Counted from the first letter of the stretch, positions 44,838-55,852 are shown. The stretch: 64,000 nucleotides of DNA from Ascarosepion bandense (GCA_037127315.1 JBBBDQ010000330.1:7065501-7129500), one strand, 5' to 3'. Made by a program: numbers and translations. Notes: generated from the sequence alone by a model not told the origin.

Positions 44838-44965
44838 GAAAGCCTGGAGCCACAAGAGATTTCCACAAGCAAGAAATGTGAGAAAAGTAACTGTTAGCAT
44901 AGAACTTACAATTACATCCAGCCATTTCAGTTGTCAAGTGATGATTGGGTGTTTTTATGATTTAT
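44838..44965 (-). mobile_element. Jockey-type LINE tail, part 2
   Basis: CCTGGAGCCACAAGAGATTTCCACAAGCAAGAAATG continues part 1 and aligns with GAGCCAGGAAGGGAGTTCCA at 46180. A scrap of repeat U (GATTTATCAACCCTCTTGGG) follows at 44955-44990. Confidence 0.6.
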
Positions 44966-45044
44966 CAACCCTCTTGGGTTATTTAAAGCTGAAAGTGGAA
45001 TAGTTATTTTTTGCAAGTAAATATTGCAATAACAATTCTGTAAG

Positions 45045-45215
45045 CTTGGATGTGTAGCAGGTATAATAGATAATGACTTGGAATTAATCAGAGAGTCAAG
45101 TGAAAATTCCAGTCATGTTTTTTATATTCACTTATGCAAAAATATTCTTAGAGAAAGTATAAATCCACTTCTTTCCCAAGTTATGGTTCAATTAGTAAAA
45201 CTTGTATTGCTAAAC
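45045..45215 (+). mobile_element. SINE-A copy, diverged
   Basis: Plus-strand head remnant (GGATGTGTAGCAGGTATAAT ... GAGAGTCAAGTGAAAATTCC) then TTCACTTATGCAAAAATATT and TTCCCAAGTTATGGTTCAAT, parallel to 29645-29835. Confidence 0.6.
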
Positions 45216-46049
45216 AATTATCTCAAATAATTTTTCCAATCTAAAAATATTTTCTGGCTTTAAATAACCTGCAAAAGAATAAGCTATAGAAAATGAATCA
45301 ATTATCTCAAAATAAAACAAATCTAGCATGGGTTTAAAACAAATAGTCAGCAACTAAATATTTAGTATGACTATTTACCAAGTACATTTAAGAAAAGCAG
45401 TCGCAATTCACCATCTGCTTACTAAGCAATTTTCTTTCTTTTTTTTATGCAAAACAATTGAAATAAAATTCATCAACAACAATGACCAAATCTATATTCA
45501 AATTTTTTAGTAGATTTCAGTTATTTCGATTTTGAAATTCCTTATCAGTAAGACTGACTGATTAGGTTTTCAATAAAATTCTCCATAGTATCTTCATAGA
45601 TTAAAAAAAACCAAAAAAACCCTGCTTTTCTTTATTATCTGTGAATTGCCATGCAACCTTGGGAAAGATTGTACAGCATGCTCAAGGTCACTTAAAAACT
45701 GAGAAGTACTGAAAGTGACAGTATGAAGAATTTTACTGAGCAGCTCTTCAGTCAGTCAGTCAGTCTTACTGTAAGACTGGAATAGCCAAAATGAACTATG
45801 AAATTTGAAGGTTAATTTTGTCATCGTTGTTTAGTAAATTTAATTCAATTATTTTGCATTAAAAAGTTACTTAGTAAGAGTGCAATAAATCATTGTTTTT
45901 CCTAAATGAATGCAGTAAATCGTAGTCAAACCAAAATATTTTATCTATATATTTTATATCTTTATGTGGGCAGCTGATCTCTCCTGACCAACACCCTCTC
46001 TATTGGTAGATGTAACTTTTTTAAAATTTGGTATCAGTAAAATTACTAA
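45216..46049. other. Unassigned, with one inverted-repeat pair
   Basis: CAGTAAGACTGACTGA at 45546 is repeated in inverted form (TCAGTCAGTCTTACTG) ending at 45771. Otherwise AT-rich with no motif. Confidence 0.45.
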
Positions 46050-46440
46050 GACACAAGGAGTTACAAAATGTGGAAGAATTAGGGACAGAAATATTAATAA
46101 TGAACTGGAAATGGAAAGAGTAATCAAGAGAACAGGTAGCAATTGACATTGCATTTAAATATTAAAGTTGGCTGAACAACAGAGCCAGGAAGGGAGTTCC
46201 ACAAGCAAGAAGTGCAAGAAAAGAAACTTAGCATAGAATTTACAGTTACATCTAGTCAGCTCAACTGTAAATTGATGAAATCTTGATGCTAGTTTAGTGC
46301 TGTGCTTAAATTCAAAAAGTCTACGTACTATGGCAAAGGGCAGAGTTCAGAGAAATTACCATAAAAGTATTTATAGAAAAGACATGCTGGTGAAAAAGCG
46401 ACTGAAGCCAAGTCAGCAGATCACCTTTCCATGTGAGCAG
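46050..46440 (-). mobile_element. Jockey-type LINE 3' fragment
   Basis: Minus strand follows the family backward through the FFLHFLLVELPS-type segment, an untranslatable middle and QHVFSINTFMVISLNSALC (FFYKYFHGFCSDELRSL in better copies). Terminal tail sequence is lost. Confidence 0.65.
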
Positions 46441-47085
46441 CATCTTCCCATTAACCACTAAGAGTAAGAGTAAGCTTCCCTCAAATGATAGTGCCAAATG
46501 TAACTTGATTGGTATTATTTTCATCTTAAATATATTATAACTGAGTCCCTAAAATACCAACCTGGCAGTCATGATAAAAACCAAATGAACTTAAGATGAA
46601 AGTGTGGCAACATGGCAACAAAAGAGATAACCAAATCTTATCTTGGAAAAGAATTTTGTGTTCTTTGCACTGTATAGAATAAAAAAAAAGAAAAATCAAG
46701 ATCAGGCCAACTTTTGTAGGCCTCAAAATATGGTAATTTTTTGCATTTCCCTCCAAGTCTTGTCCAATCTCAACCTTTTTTTACCTTTTGGGATGAGAAT
46801 GTTTTACCCTTTGGATTATATATTTGCTATTTTCTGATGTTAGACTTGTGCAAGACATTTTTCACCCTTGGAAATACAACTTCAGATTTCAGATTTTTGG
46901 AATCAGAACCCCTCTATTACTATTTTTGATCTCTGGAATTATTACCACAGCTTTTGACTTTTTGGATCTGAACCCCACCTATTGCAATTAAACTCAGAAA
47001 GAAATACTGGCCGAAGTTAATCATAAATCAATAACAGTGCTTCATCTAAAAAAAAAAAAAAAAACTGAATCTGTTCATATATACA
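46441..47085. other. No gene seen
   Basis: Includes a short imperfect tandem (GATTTTTGGAATCAGAACCC / GACTTTTTGGATCTGAACCC) at about 46886-46975. Otherwise unassigned. Confidence 0.45.
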
Positions 47086-47270
47086 GGATATGATGGATAC
47101 ATTATCATCTAAATTATGCAAAAATGAAAATAATACTGACATCTCATTTTAACAGATATTTACAATAATTACACAAATATTGCACAATATCTTGAAATTT
47201 TCATGAATAAGTTTATCTAATAAAATTGCTATGAGCCTCTTTTAATAGACATGAGTTATTTCCTAACTCT
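47086..47270. mobile_element. MLE-A left-end fragment
   Basis: Matches 5761-5930: terminal-repeat-like ACAGGATATGATGGATACATT, then TCTAAATTATGCAAAAATGA and AATATCTTGAAAT. No transposase sequence retained. Confidence 0.65.
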
Positions 47271-47278
47271 CTAAGTTA

Positions 47279-47372
47279 TTTGTTCACCACTGCTGTAGCC
47301 AGGTATTGAACTCACAACTCTTGGGGTAAAGTCACTGGAACGAACCAATGTCTATATCCACTGAGCCGTGTG
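47279..47372 (-). mobile_element. tRNA-like SINE head
   Basis: Minus strand has an A-box-like GGCTCAGTGGATATAGAC and, 45 bases later, a B-box-like GAGTTCAATACC, in tRNA order and spacing. It abuts a Penelope terminal fragment. It lacks a convincing full cloverleaf, so it is a SINE head or a tRNA pseudogene, not a functional tRNA. Confidence 0.55.
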
Positions 47373-47595
47373 TCCTTGAGGTAGAAGTGGCTTTGCCCAT
47401 GGAATGAGAATGACATTCCCCAGAGATCATAATAAAGGGTTCAGTTTGAAATTCCTAGCACCTGAAGATGATCAGAGCATACAACGGCCAAAACTTAATA
47501 ATGGCAATAACGATGAAGACAATAGTCTGAACAATGTAAATAGTTTAAATACTACCTCATCTTTGAGGTATAGACAACTATTAAATTTTCATTTT
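47373..47595 (+). mobile_element. Penelope-like terminal (pseudo-LTR) fragment
   Basis: GAGATCATAATAAAGGGTTC, CACCTGAAGATGATCAGAGC and ACAACGGCCAAAAC, then GATGAAGACAATAGTCTG. Parallel to 25920-26090. Its short frame is a family feature shared with that copy. Confidence 0.6.
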
Positions 47596-47689
47596 TAACC
47601 ATGTTAGCAAATTTGCACAGAGATCAATGCCTACCTAGAGCAGTCTAGTACAAACTCTTCAGATTTAATTAAATTTTAAAGTGATGTAA

Positions 47690-48029
47690 TTGGGATAGAA
47701 TTCATATCAGGATTCATTATTGCCGGCCACAATCTTAACAACATTATATATGCAAATGTGACAGTGTTGATAGCAAACATAGAAAGTAAAATATAGGAAC
47801 ACCAACAGAAGATAGTAAAGGAAAGCAAAAAGAAAAGGCTAGACATCAGTTATAAGGTAAGGTATGGTTGTGAGCAAAAAGAAGATATCGACATTTGAAT
47901 TACCAATTGAAGATGCCAAAATCAAGCAAGTACTAAAGTTTGAATGCCTAGGAAATCTTAACGGAGGATGCAAAGTGCAACACTGAAATCTGAGATCACA
48001 TTGGGATAGCGAAATATGCCTTCCGAAAT
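47690..48029 (+). mobile_element. RTE-type LINE fragment, part 1
   Basis: Reads FIIAGHNLNNIIYANVTVLI, so the catalytic YADD reads YANV, then KESKKKRLDISYK and the GCNTEI.DHIGIAKYAF block, broken by a SINE-B insertion at 48030. Confidence 0.75.
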
Positions 48030-48251
48030 ATAATTGGAGTAGATAGACTGAACTATCGCCCGGTTCACACTCCACCCACGTCTATTGAGCAGGTGAAGAG
48101 GCTCATCCCTTGTTCCCTGTTTAGGATGTGGTTTCCGGCTTTCTCTTTTCCAATCTTTTCACTCTTATGTAGCCCCCTGCACTTCAGTGGCATTACCACC
48201 TTGCTCGGGGTGATATGATTAAAAAAAAAAAAATAAAATAAAATAAAATAA
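48030..48251 (+). mobile_element. SINE-B copy with jockey-like tail
   Basis: Begins TAATTGGAGTAGATAGACTG, has CCCGGTTCACACTCCACCC and GTTCCCTGTTTAGGATGTGG, and ends CCCCCTGCACTTCAGTGGC ... TTGCTCGGGGTGATATGATT with an A-rich tail. Same 5' start as the two copies at 11.5-11.9 kb. Inserted inside an RTE copy that resumes at 48252. Confidence 0.7.
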
Positions 48252-48665
48252 GCAAAGAAAACAAAGTACTTAAATGTTAAGTTATATTAGTTCTCTTATA
48301 TGGCAATGAGTATGGGGCAATCATATCACAAATGTGACTTGAGGCAAGAGAAATATAACTCTACAGAAGGATGCTGAGAATATTATGAACTGAACATGTG
48401 AGCAATGACAAAGTTTCAGAGAATATGAAAACAAAAAGAACACTCACACATGATATAAATCGATAGTAGAAATGTTTAGGGAACACAGTGAGGAAAGGGG
48501 GCTTGGAAAATTTGATACTCACAAGACATACAAAATGCAAGAGAGACAGAAGCAAGCAGCATATATTGAACCTTACAGGCTAGTTTAAATAGATGAAAGA
48601 ACAGGTCTAGGAGAGATAGAAAAACAAAAACTGTAGAGAGTCATGATCGTTCTCATCTTGAATAA
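48252..48665 (+). mobile_element. RTE-type LINE fragment, part 2
   Basis: LYGNEYGAIIS, then LYRRMLRIL.TEHVSNDKVS, and the terminal basic region. Continues part 1. Confidence 0.75.
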
Positions 48666-48794
48666 GAACTGTCTGGATTGCTAGAAAAGCTTGATTTATT
48701 TGGAAAAGATCCTATAATAATCCAGAACCTACACTGGCAGCAAACTACCTGTATATGAATAGAAAATGATTTCAATAAATATACACAAATAGAA

Positions 48795-49670
48795 AGGGGC
48801 GAAAGGTGAGGATGTCTTCTAACCACATTTATTCAACCTCTACAGTGAGGCAATTCTGAGAAGTTTTAACAGGATTCATTATAGGCAGCTACAGTATTAA
48901 CAACCTAAGATATACAAAGGACAATGTTGATAGCAGGTATAAAAAGGAAACTGCATAAACTCCCAGAGAAGGTAGTAAAAGAAGGAGAAACTAAGACGCA
49001 ATTATAAACAGTCAGAATTTGTAGTTATCAGCAAGAGAGACATCTCAAGATACAAACTATGAATTAAAGGCTCCCAAAATCAAACAAGTACAAAAGTCAT
49101 AAAATGACAGAAAATGTCTCAAGGAAATTCAAAACACTTTCCTTCCAAAAGCTAAGCAAAGTATTAAGAAACATGAAAATTTTTTTTAGAAATAAAGAAA
49201 AAAGTGCTGGACTTTTATTTAATATCAGCTTTCTAGTATGGCAGGGGAAACTGGACAATCTTCTCATAAATGAAGACATCTGAAGCAACAGAAATGTGGG
49301 TCCACAGAAGAATGCTAAGATTATGGACTGAATATGTGAGTAACAAGGAAATTTTAAAAGAAATTAAAACAAAAAAAGGGACATATTCTTAGAATAAGAA
49401 AGAGACAATTGAAATTTATAGAGTGCATACTGAAGAAAGAGCTGCTTAGCATATTTGATGCTTACAAGACATCAAAAACAAGCGAAACAGAGTAAAACTG
49501 CAAGTAACTTACCTAATAAGCTTGGGTAAATGGATGTTAGACCAGGAACTGGGAGGAATCATGAAAAGACAGACTTTACTAAGAACTATATAGAATAGAT
49601 AAGAAGTTGTGGAAAGCCATGATTGTTTATGTTCTGAAGGAATGTGGCACACAGAAGTTCACAAGTGAAA
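48795..49670 (+). mobile_element. RTE-type LINE fragment, second tandem copy
   Basis: A second RT-to-3' segment in the same orientation: GFIIGSYSINNLRYTKDNVD (YADD reads YTKD), LNYKQSEFVVISKR, SKVLRNMKIFFRNKEKSAGL, KMLRLWTEYVSNKEILKE and terminal GCCATGATTGTTTATG. Decayed. Confidence 0.7.
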
Positions 49671-49869
49671 TCTGCACTGGAAATGTTAGCATCCAAATAC
49701 GTACTGCATATGCTTTTAATATTTGCTATACCATTATATCAAACTCATTAGCAAATTAAAATTTTAGCATTTCTTTGAAGATCCCTGTCTGTGATATCAC
49801 AGGTTCTGAGAACAACTAGTGGTCTTTTATATTGCTTATGCATGATTAAGCTAACACACAAAGAAAGCT

Positions 49870-50350
49870 TCTCCAATTTAATACAAAAAGTGGACTAATA
49901 TGCAATACAGATATTTTGATGTGATTTCTAATATGAAGGCATTATCTGTATACAGAACACTTACGAGGCTAGTTAAATGATAGCGTGAGTCTGAAGCTCT
50001 TACCAACAAATTCCAAATTTCTTTTCTTATCAGAAAATTCAGTAAGAATTTTCCAAGCTGCCATATGTTTGTAATTACCATTAGACTCATCCAGAACTTT
50101 CTGAATATTTTGTACTGTCCTCATGTAGACACCTAACCATTCTGAAATGTTCATATTGGAACTTTCATCATGAATGAAAAGCAATACAACATGCAGTTTC
50201 AAAATTTATGTCAGAGTGAATTGCATCATGGTGCTCTTTTTCTCACAGCTGGTGCCCAACTAGCCCTACTATATTGTGCAGTTAACAAAATAAAAACAAA
50301 CATGTGCAAAATTAAAAATATAAAATGTTAACAATTTACCCATGCAGCCT
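49870..50350 (-). pseudogene. MLE-A transposase N-terminal fragment
   Basis: Minus strand reads HVVLLFIHDESSNMNISEWL, GVYMRTVQNIQKVLDESNGN, YKHMAAWK, a helix-turn-helix DNA-binding segment like that of 5761-6594. The right end near 50320-50350 (GTTAACAATTTACCCATGCA) is the family terminal repeat. Confidence 0.65.
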
Positions 50351-50559
50351 GTATGTAATCTATGTGAAGATTGTGAATTTTAAATTTTTTTTTTATAAAA
50401 ATAGAAAGCAGTTCTGATGTTTATTGTTCTTATTTCTGGGATAGAAAAGACTGCAAAACACTATGTGCCATTTATGGAGATGGTGTCATTGCTGAGCGTA
50501 TTGTTTCGAAGTGGTCTGCTAGTTCAGAAGTGGGAATTTTAATCTGGAAACCTGAGAAT

Positions 50560-50877
50560 ATTTTATTAGGTTTGTATTAACTAATGATGAACAAGTCAAA
50601 TTGCTACTCCTACAGAAGCTAGTGAAGAAAAACAAGAAAAAAGTATTAACCACCAACTATAAGAAGACATAATGCATGGTTGTTAGCAAAAAGAATGAGC
50701 ACCAAATGCAAATTACAAATAAGAGATACCGAAATCAAATAAGTATAAATATTTAGACATCTCCGAAGTGTTTTAACAGAGGACAGAAAGTAAGACACTG
50801 AAATCAAAAGGCACATTGGGATAGCCAAAGGTGCATTGCAAAAGCTAAGCAGAGTATTAAGAAACAGAATTTTTTAT
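50560..50877 (+). mobile_element. RTE-type LINE fragment, part 1
   Basis: Reads KLLLLQKLVKKNKKK, TNYKKT.CMVVSKKNEHQ, then a decayed VLTEDRK.DTEIKRHIGIAK and ALQKLSRVLRNR, stopping at the T-run of an inserted jockey tail. Resumes near 52285. Confidence 0.75.
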
Positions 50878-51222
50878 TTTTTTTTTATAAATGTATCACC
50901 CTAAGCAAGGCAGTACTGCCACTTGTGTGCAGGGGGTTACATAAGAGGAGTAAAGACAGCAGCCACAGGTCACAGTAGGTGTTGGAGAATGGGTAAGAGA
51001 AGGATGGCTACACTGGTGTGAAGAGAGCTGCATAAGAGCAAAAGAGTAAAGTGAGGCAAAGGATGGGAATCAAGGAGATAAGAGATGACAGTTGCATTTA
51101 AACTCTTGGAGATTGTAGCTATCAGGGAAACAAGAATACAGAAGGGAGTTCCACAGGCAGGAAGTGCAAAAAAAGAAGCTGATAGAGTAGAAGTTGTGGT
51201 TAAAGCACCTGCTTTAACCTAC
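50878..51222 (-). mobile_element. Jockey-type LINE tail, first of two
   Basis: Minus strand ends with CCCCCTGCACACAAGTGGC and GCTTAGGGTGATACATTTAT; upstream the terminal region YNLQEFKCNC-type reading. Truncated at both the body and 5' side. Confidence 0.75.
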
Positions 51223-51635
51223 AAACACTTACACTTTTTATAATCGTCTCAGCCCAAGCAAGGCAGAACTGTCACTGGTGCACAGGGGGTTACATAATAG
51301 AAGAGTGAAGAGAGAGGACGGGTCACAGTAGGTGTCAGAGAATGGTTAAGAGAAAGACAAGTACATTGATGTAAAGAGGGATGTGTGAGAGCAAAAGAGT
51401 AAAGTGAGAAGAAGGATGGTCATCAAGGAGATAAGAGATGACAGTTGATGTTGCATTTAAACTCTTGGAGATTGTAGCTATCAAAACAAACAAAAATATG
51501 AGAATAGGGAAACAGAAATATGGAAAGGAGTTCCACAGGCAGGAAGTGTGATAAAAGCTGCTGATAGAGTAGAATTGTGGTTACACTTGATTGTTTTCAC
51601 AGTAAAAGGGTGGAACCTTGTTGCCAGGCTAGTCA

Positions 51636-51855
51636 GTCAGTTAAGTGCCATACATAATACATGTTTGGACAATCATGTCTCATGACTGACTGGGCAGAAG
51701 ATTATCCCGCAGTAGGTTGCCATTGCTTTCTTTAGTAGACTGGTTGCCTGCCAAGGCTATAGAACCCAAACTGTTCTATTATTTAACCCATAACTGGAGG
51801 GAAGAGATGGATTAATATCTTTCTCAGGGATATTTGTGCTTAAGTGTATGCAAGG
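51636..51855 (-). mobile_element. SINE-A copy inside jockey tail
   Basis: CAGTCAGTTAAGTGCCATAC to TATTTGTGCTTAAGTGTATG; head missing. Confidence 0.8.
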
Positions 51856-52231
51856 AATTTAACTGGCATTGGAGCAGTATCCGTGATATTTTTTCTAGAA
51901 GAGACAGAGGGAAACCACCTCTATGAGTGAGAGAGAGACATACATAATACATGTTTGGACAATCATGTCTCATGACTGACCGGGCAGAAGATTATCCCGC
52001 AGTAGGTTGCCATTGCTTTCTGCAGTAGACTGGTTGCCTGCCAAGGCTATAGAACCCAAACTGTTCTATTATTTAACCCATAACTGGAGGGAAGAGATGG
52101 ATTAATACCTTTCTCAGGGATATTTGTGCTTAAGTGTATGCAAGGAAATTTAACTGGCATTGGAGCAGTATCCGTGATATTTTTTCTAGAAGAGACAGAG
52201 GGAAACCACCTCTATGAGTGAGAGAGAGACT
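51651..52231. repeat. Tandem duplication of about 288 bp
   Basis: The stretch from TACATAATACATGTTTGGAC to GTGAGAGAGAGAC occurs at 51651-51938 and again at 51939-52231. The copies differ by only a handful of bases and span the SINE/LINE junction. Confidence 0.9.
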
Positions 52232-52284
52232 GGAGGTGGGCTGCGAGGTCAGAATCTACATTCTTAGATACAAGAAAAAGAGTA

Positions 52285-52690
52285 ATGTAGTGAATGCAAG
52301 GTGATCTCAAAGATAAAGTGACTTGAAGTGAAAGAAATGTGGTTTTACAGAATGATGCTGAGAATACCATAGAATGAACATGCAAGCAGCAAGGTTTTAG
52401 GGAAAATGGAAAGGAAGAGGAAACTTATACTTGACATCAGGAAATGATAGTTGAAATTTATGGAGTGCATAATGAGGGCCTGGAAAATCTGATACTCACA
52501 AGACATATTGAAAAGGTATAGAAGAAAACAATGCATAACATACTTAGGGAACTTGAGTAAATGACAACAGAGTCTAGGAGAAATAAAATCACAAGATTTA
52601 TTAAGAGCTACAAAGGTCAAGAAATTGTAGAGAGCCATGATCGTTTATATCCTGAGAGAGACAGCACAAAGTTGATGATTCAAAATAATC
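52285..52690 (+). mobile_element. RTE-type LINE fragment, part 2
   Basis: MWFYRMMLRIP, then the terminal region with GAGAGCCATGATCGTTTATA and AGAGACAGCACA. Continues part 1 across 1.4 kb of inserted sequence. Confidence 0.75.
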
Positions 52691-53055
52691 CAGATCACAG
52701 GACATGGGAAATTGCAGAGATATTCTACATACGAGCATTGTAAGGTTTTTGAAAACACTTGGATATATGAATTGCTATAATATTTGGCTGCCTCATGGTT
52801 TAAATGGGAGAAAAAAAATCACTTTACTGCATTTACATGTGGTTCTTTCTTCAAACAGTAGAAATAGCTTATTTTAAAAATGAAGAATTCTAAGTGATGA
52901 AAAAAGATTGTTTACAACTAGGTGAAGTGAAAATGGTCCTGGAGAAAATAGAATGTGTCCACATTAACCACTCTAAATCCTGTCTGCCCCTGTATATCTA
53001 GTGGGATTGGAAATGTATAGTGTATTATGGGCTCTTTCCACAAAAACACATTTAA
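52691..53055. other. No gene seen
   Basis: Unassigned. Confidence 0.5.
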
Positions 53056-53066
53056 TTCAGACAAGT

Positions 53067-53356
53067 CAGTCAGTTAAGTGCCATACGTGATACATGCTTG
53101 GGCAGACTGACTGGGCAGAAGATTATCCCGCAGTAGGTTGCCATTGCTTTCTGCGGTAGACTGGTTGCTGACCAAGGCTATAGAACCCAATCTGTCCTGC
53201 TATTTAACCCATAACTGGAAGGAAGAGACAGATTAATACCTTTCCCAAGGGTATTTGCGCGTAAATGAATACAATGGATTCAACTGGAATTCGAACTTGA
53301 CTCCCCGGTTTCTCGTTCCGAGCCGATATCTACTGTACCACAACGCACATCCGACT
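53067..53356 (-). mobile_element. SINE-A, full-length copy with 11-bp target duplication
   Basis: Flanked by TTCAGACAAGT at 53056-53066 and 53357-53367. On the minus strand a tRNA-like head leads: GGATGTGCGTTGTGGTACAG (A-box region) and AGTTCGAATTCCAGTTG (B-box region) at tRNA-like spacing, followed by a unique body and a tail ending in the ACTGACTG repeat. Length 290 bp. It would be transcribed by RNA polymerase III and moved by a partner LINE. Because of the preserved duplication it is the reference copy for this window. Confidence 0.85.
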
Positions 53357-53579
53357 TTCAGACAAGTACTGATCCCAATTAAAAGTCAGCAATCAATGAA
53401 AAGTATCTAGAATTGAATAACTGGAATCTTTTATCAGGACAATGTCAAACATCATACCTCTTCGTAAACCTGGAAGAAATTGTTATAGCTTAGCCAGGAT
53501 GTTCTACTACATCTACCATACTTGCATAACCTTGCACATTTCGATTACATCTTATTTTGATCACTACAAAATTCTCTTG

Positions 53580-53985
53580 TAAAATTATTTTTTTTCCCAT
53601 TTTCTCTTAATCTGTTGTTTATATATTCAATCCATGAAATTCTCAGCATCCTTCTGTAGAGGTACATTTCTTTTACTTCAAGACTTTCTCAACTCTGAGT
53701 AGATTGTCTAGCATTCACTGCCATATAGGAGGACAGACATCATGTAACAGTTCCATACTCTTTTTCCCTGTTTCTAACAAACTTTTTTCTCCAGAAGCAC
53801 GTAAAAACAACTTACACCAGCTTTTCCCCCCAGATAAGTTTCTCACGTCTACTGTTATTGTTCTTTCCAGTCTTTATGGGCGTTCCTTTCCTAATCTTTT
53901 GTTTGAAGTAGTGTGGTATGTCAACATATTGATTATGTCTATATTTCTCTAACTTACATCTGATATCCATTTTATTAGTTGCAGC
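53580..53985 (-). mobile_element. RTE-type LINE fragment
   Basis: Minus strand reads KEMYLYRRMLRISWIEYINN, and before it the Y-dDVCPPIWQ.MLDNL segment, matching GAGVLDCYxxSVLLYGSECWT. Decayed. Confidence 0.65.
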
Positions 53986-54136
53986 TGTTGAAAGTTTTCA
54001 ACTGATGTGGTTTCTGTTATTTGGTCTAGTTCTTTGTTTGGGACTCTGTAGCACCAGTCCAAGATGTGCAAAGAAGGATGGTTCTAAAAGAAAGAACAAT
54101 ATGATTTCTGTTCCATAAAAGTTGCACCATTTAGTA

Positions 54137-54832
54137 CAGGGGTCATCAAATTTTGGAGAGAGTGGCCCAGAAAGCTATGGAGTGTCTAGGTGGAGGGCAT
54201 GAAATTAATATACTATAATAAATTGTCTCAACCTCAGACCACTCCATCCAGAAGGCTGCCTTGGTCTGGAGGTTTAAACAAAATACAGTGAAGTTAATGT
54301 CACATAATTTAAACAAGGTTCCTTATTTTACTGCAGGAATAAAAAGATAACAAAAACAACAAAAGATGCAAATTCCTTACTATAAACGAAATCCAGATAG
54401 AAATGGTGAATTAATTAATAAGGCACTTATTTCTGCTTATTATTTGGTAAACTTCTTTATATCAGGTGAAATATTTATTGATGACAAGAGCAAAACAGCA
54501 TCAAGGCAGTCATCATTGAACTTTGTTCTTAAACAAGTTTTAATATATTTCATTTTTAAAAAAAAGTTTTTTCCGAGTATATTTACTTCCAGATAATGAT
54601 AACATCATTTTTGCATTATTCAATAGGTCTATATTTTCTGTTTGGCAAAACATATTTCTTGTAGAAGTCTGCAGTGGATTTGGAATTAAATTTTGATTTC
54701 AAAACTTTGCTGCATTGTAAGTTGATTAACTCCAACTGATTTTTTTCTGACACTTTCTCTACAAAGTAATTAGATAATTCTGGACAAAAATCTGTTTGTA
54801 GCTGGATGTGGGCAGGGGGCTGCTGACCCCTG
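54137..54832. mobile_element. hAT-like DNA transposon, non-autonomous
   Basis: Ends are CAGGGGTCATCA and TGCTGACCCCTG (inverted, one mismatch) and are flanked by 8-bp direct repeats ATTTAGTA and ATTTAGCA, the duplication length of hAT elements. The interior plus strand around 54400 reads KALISAYYLVNFFISG, faintly like the hAT transposase N-terminal region. 696 bp, so lacking most of a transposase. Confidence 0.8.
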
Positions 54833-54840
54833 ATTTAGCA

Positions 54841-55732
54841 TATGAAATGTACATGTCAACCTAACAACTATTATGGCGACAGACGTAGTATCTGACCTAT
54901 ACTACTCTGTACCTTTAGTTAATTAGTAAGAAAATTTAAAAAAAGAACCTTTCACATATGAAGAAAAAAAATTTAATAAAAAGAGAATACTTTTCAATTT
55001 TAATAATTTAGCTATGACCAAAAGAGAATAATAGTAACAAAAGAGAATGCTCACCAAAGAATAATATTTCGGCATATAGGAATCGTATACAAGTCCAGTC
55101 AGACTTGTTTGTCCCAGTAAGCTTTCGTTGTGGTTGGTTATTTGGATGAAAAGTCAGAACCTGAAAATAAAAAAAAGAAAAAAAATTGAAAACATTAGAA
55201 ATCACAATAGCAAATACTAATGAGAAGTCTGTTACTATCACCTTGGACTTGTATGGAAGCCTGATGAATTATAATCTGAAATATCTATGGAAGCCTAACA
55301 AGACCAACATCAAAAGTCTGAATATTTATTAAGATTTTTTTTTTCTTATTTTACTTTAAAAGAGAAGTTCTAGTTTGAATATTTTTTTTCTTTCTCTTTT
55401 TATTTTTTTTATTAGTCTCATACAAATATTTAAATTCTCTTGGCATTTACTGTCAAATTTGCTCAATATTTTATAATCTAATCAATATGAATATAGACAA
55501 CTCAAACAACACTGAAACCAGATCTCATTTGATCATCCAAAAGTAAGCATTATTATGTTTTCAGTGACATCAATATCAACTGTGCTTAGCTTAGCTCAGT
55601 ACATTAAAAGGTTAAATGGAGAGAAAACAAAATTGTTATATCATTGTTCCAGGCAAGGGGTAAGACCGCCTACTCTGAAAAGCAGCCTTTGAAATTTTTT
55701 AAATACTGGTATTTGATAATGTGATTTTCCAA
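54841..55732. other. AT-rich stretch, no gene seen
   Basis: Nothing recognised. Confidence 0.5.
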
Positions 55733-55852
55733 GTGCAGCTTACGTGTGGCACAAGGCCAAAAGTATAGGGTACCCAATGAGGATCAACCTCACTACTCAA
55801 TTGCAATGAGACAAGCTTGCTAACCATTACACCACATCAAGGTGGCCTTTAA
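55733..55852 (-). mobile_element. SINE-C: tRNA-derived SINE head
   Basis: On the minus strand an A box (TGGTGTAATGGTTAGCA) and a B-box-like GAGGTTGATCCTCA occur in the correct order and about tRNA spacing, followed by GGGTACCC and GCCACACGTAAGC. The B box lacks one base of the consensus. A tRNA pseudogene is the alternative. It resembles neither SINE-A nor the 47.3-kb tRNA-like piece in its body. Confidence 0.6.

Larger units (their letters stand above)
51237..52284 (-). mobile_element. Jockey-type LINE tail, second copy, carrying SINE-A and an internal duplication
   Basis: Tail end at 51240 (CCCCCTGTGCACCAGTGAC). The LINE body is interrupted at about 51636 by SINE-A, and continues after it (GGCATTGGAGCAGTATCCGT and ACCTCTATGAGTGAGAGAGA). 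A segment of about 288 bp holding most of the SINE and part of the LINE is duplicated. Confidence 0.75.
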
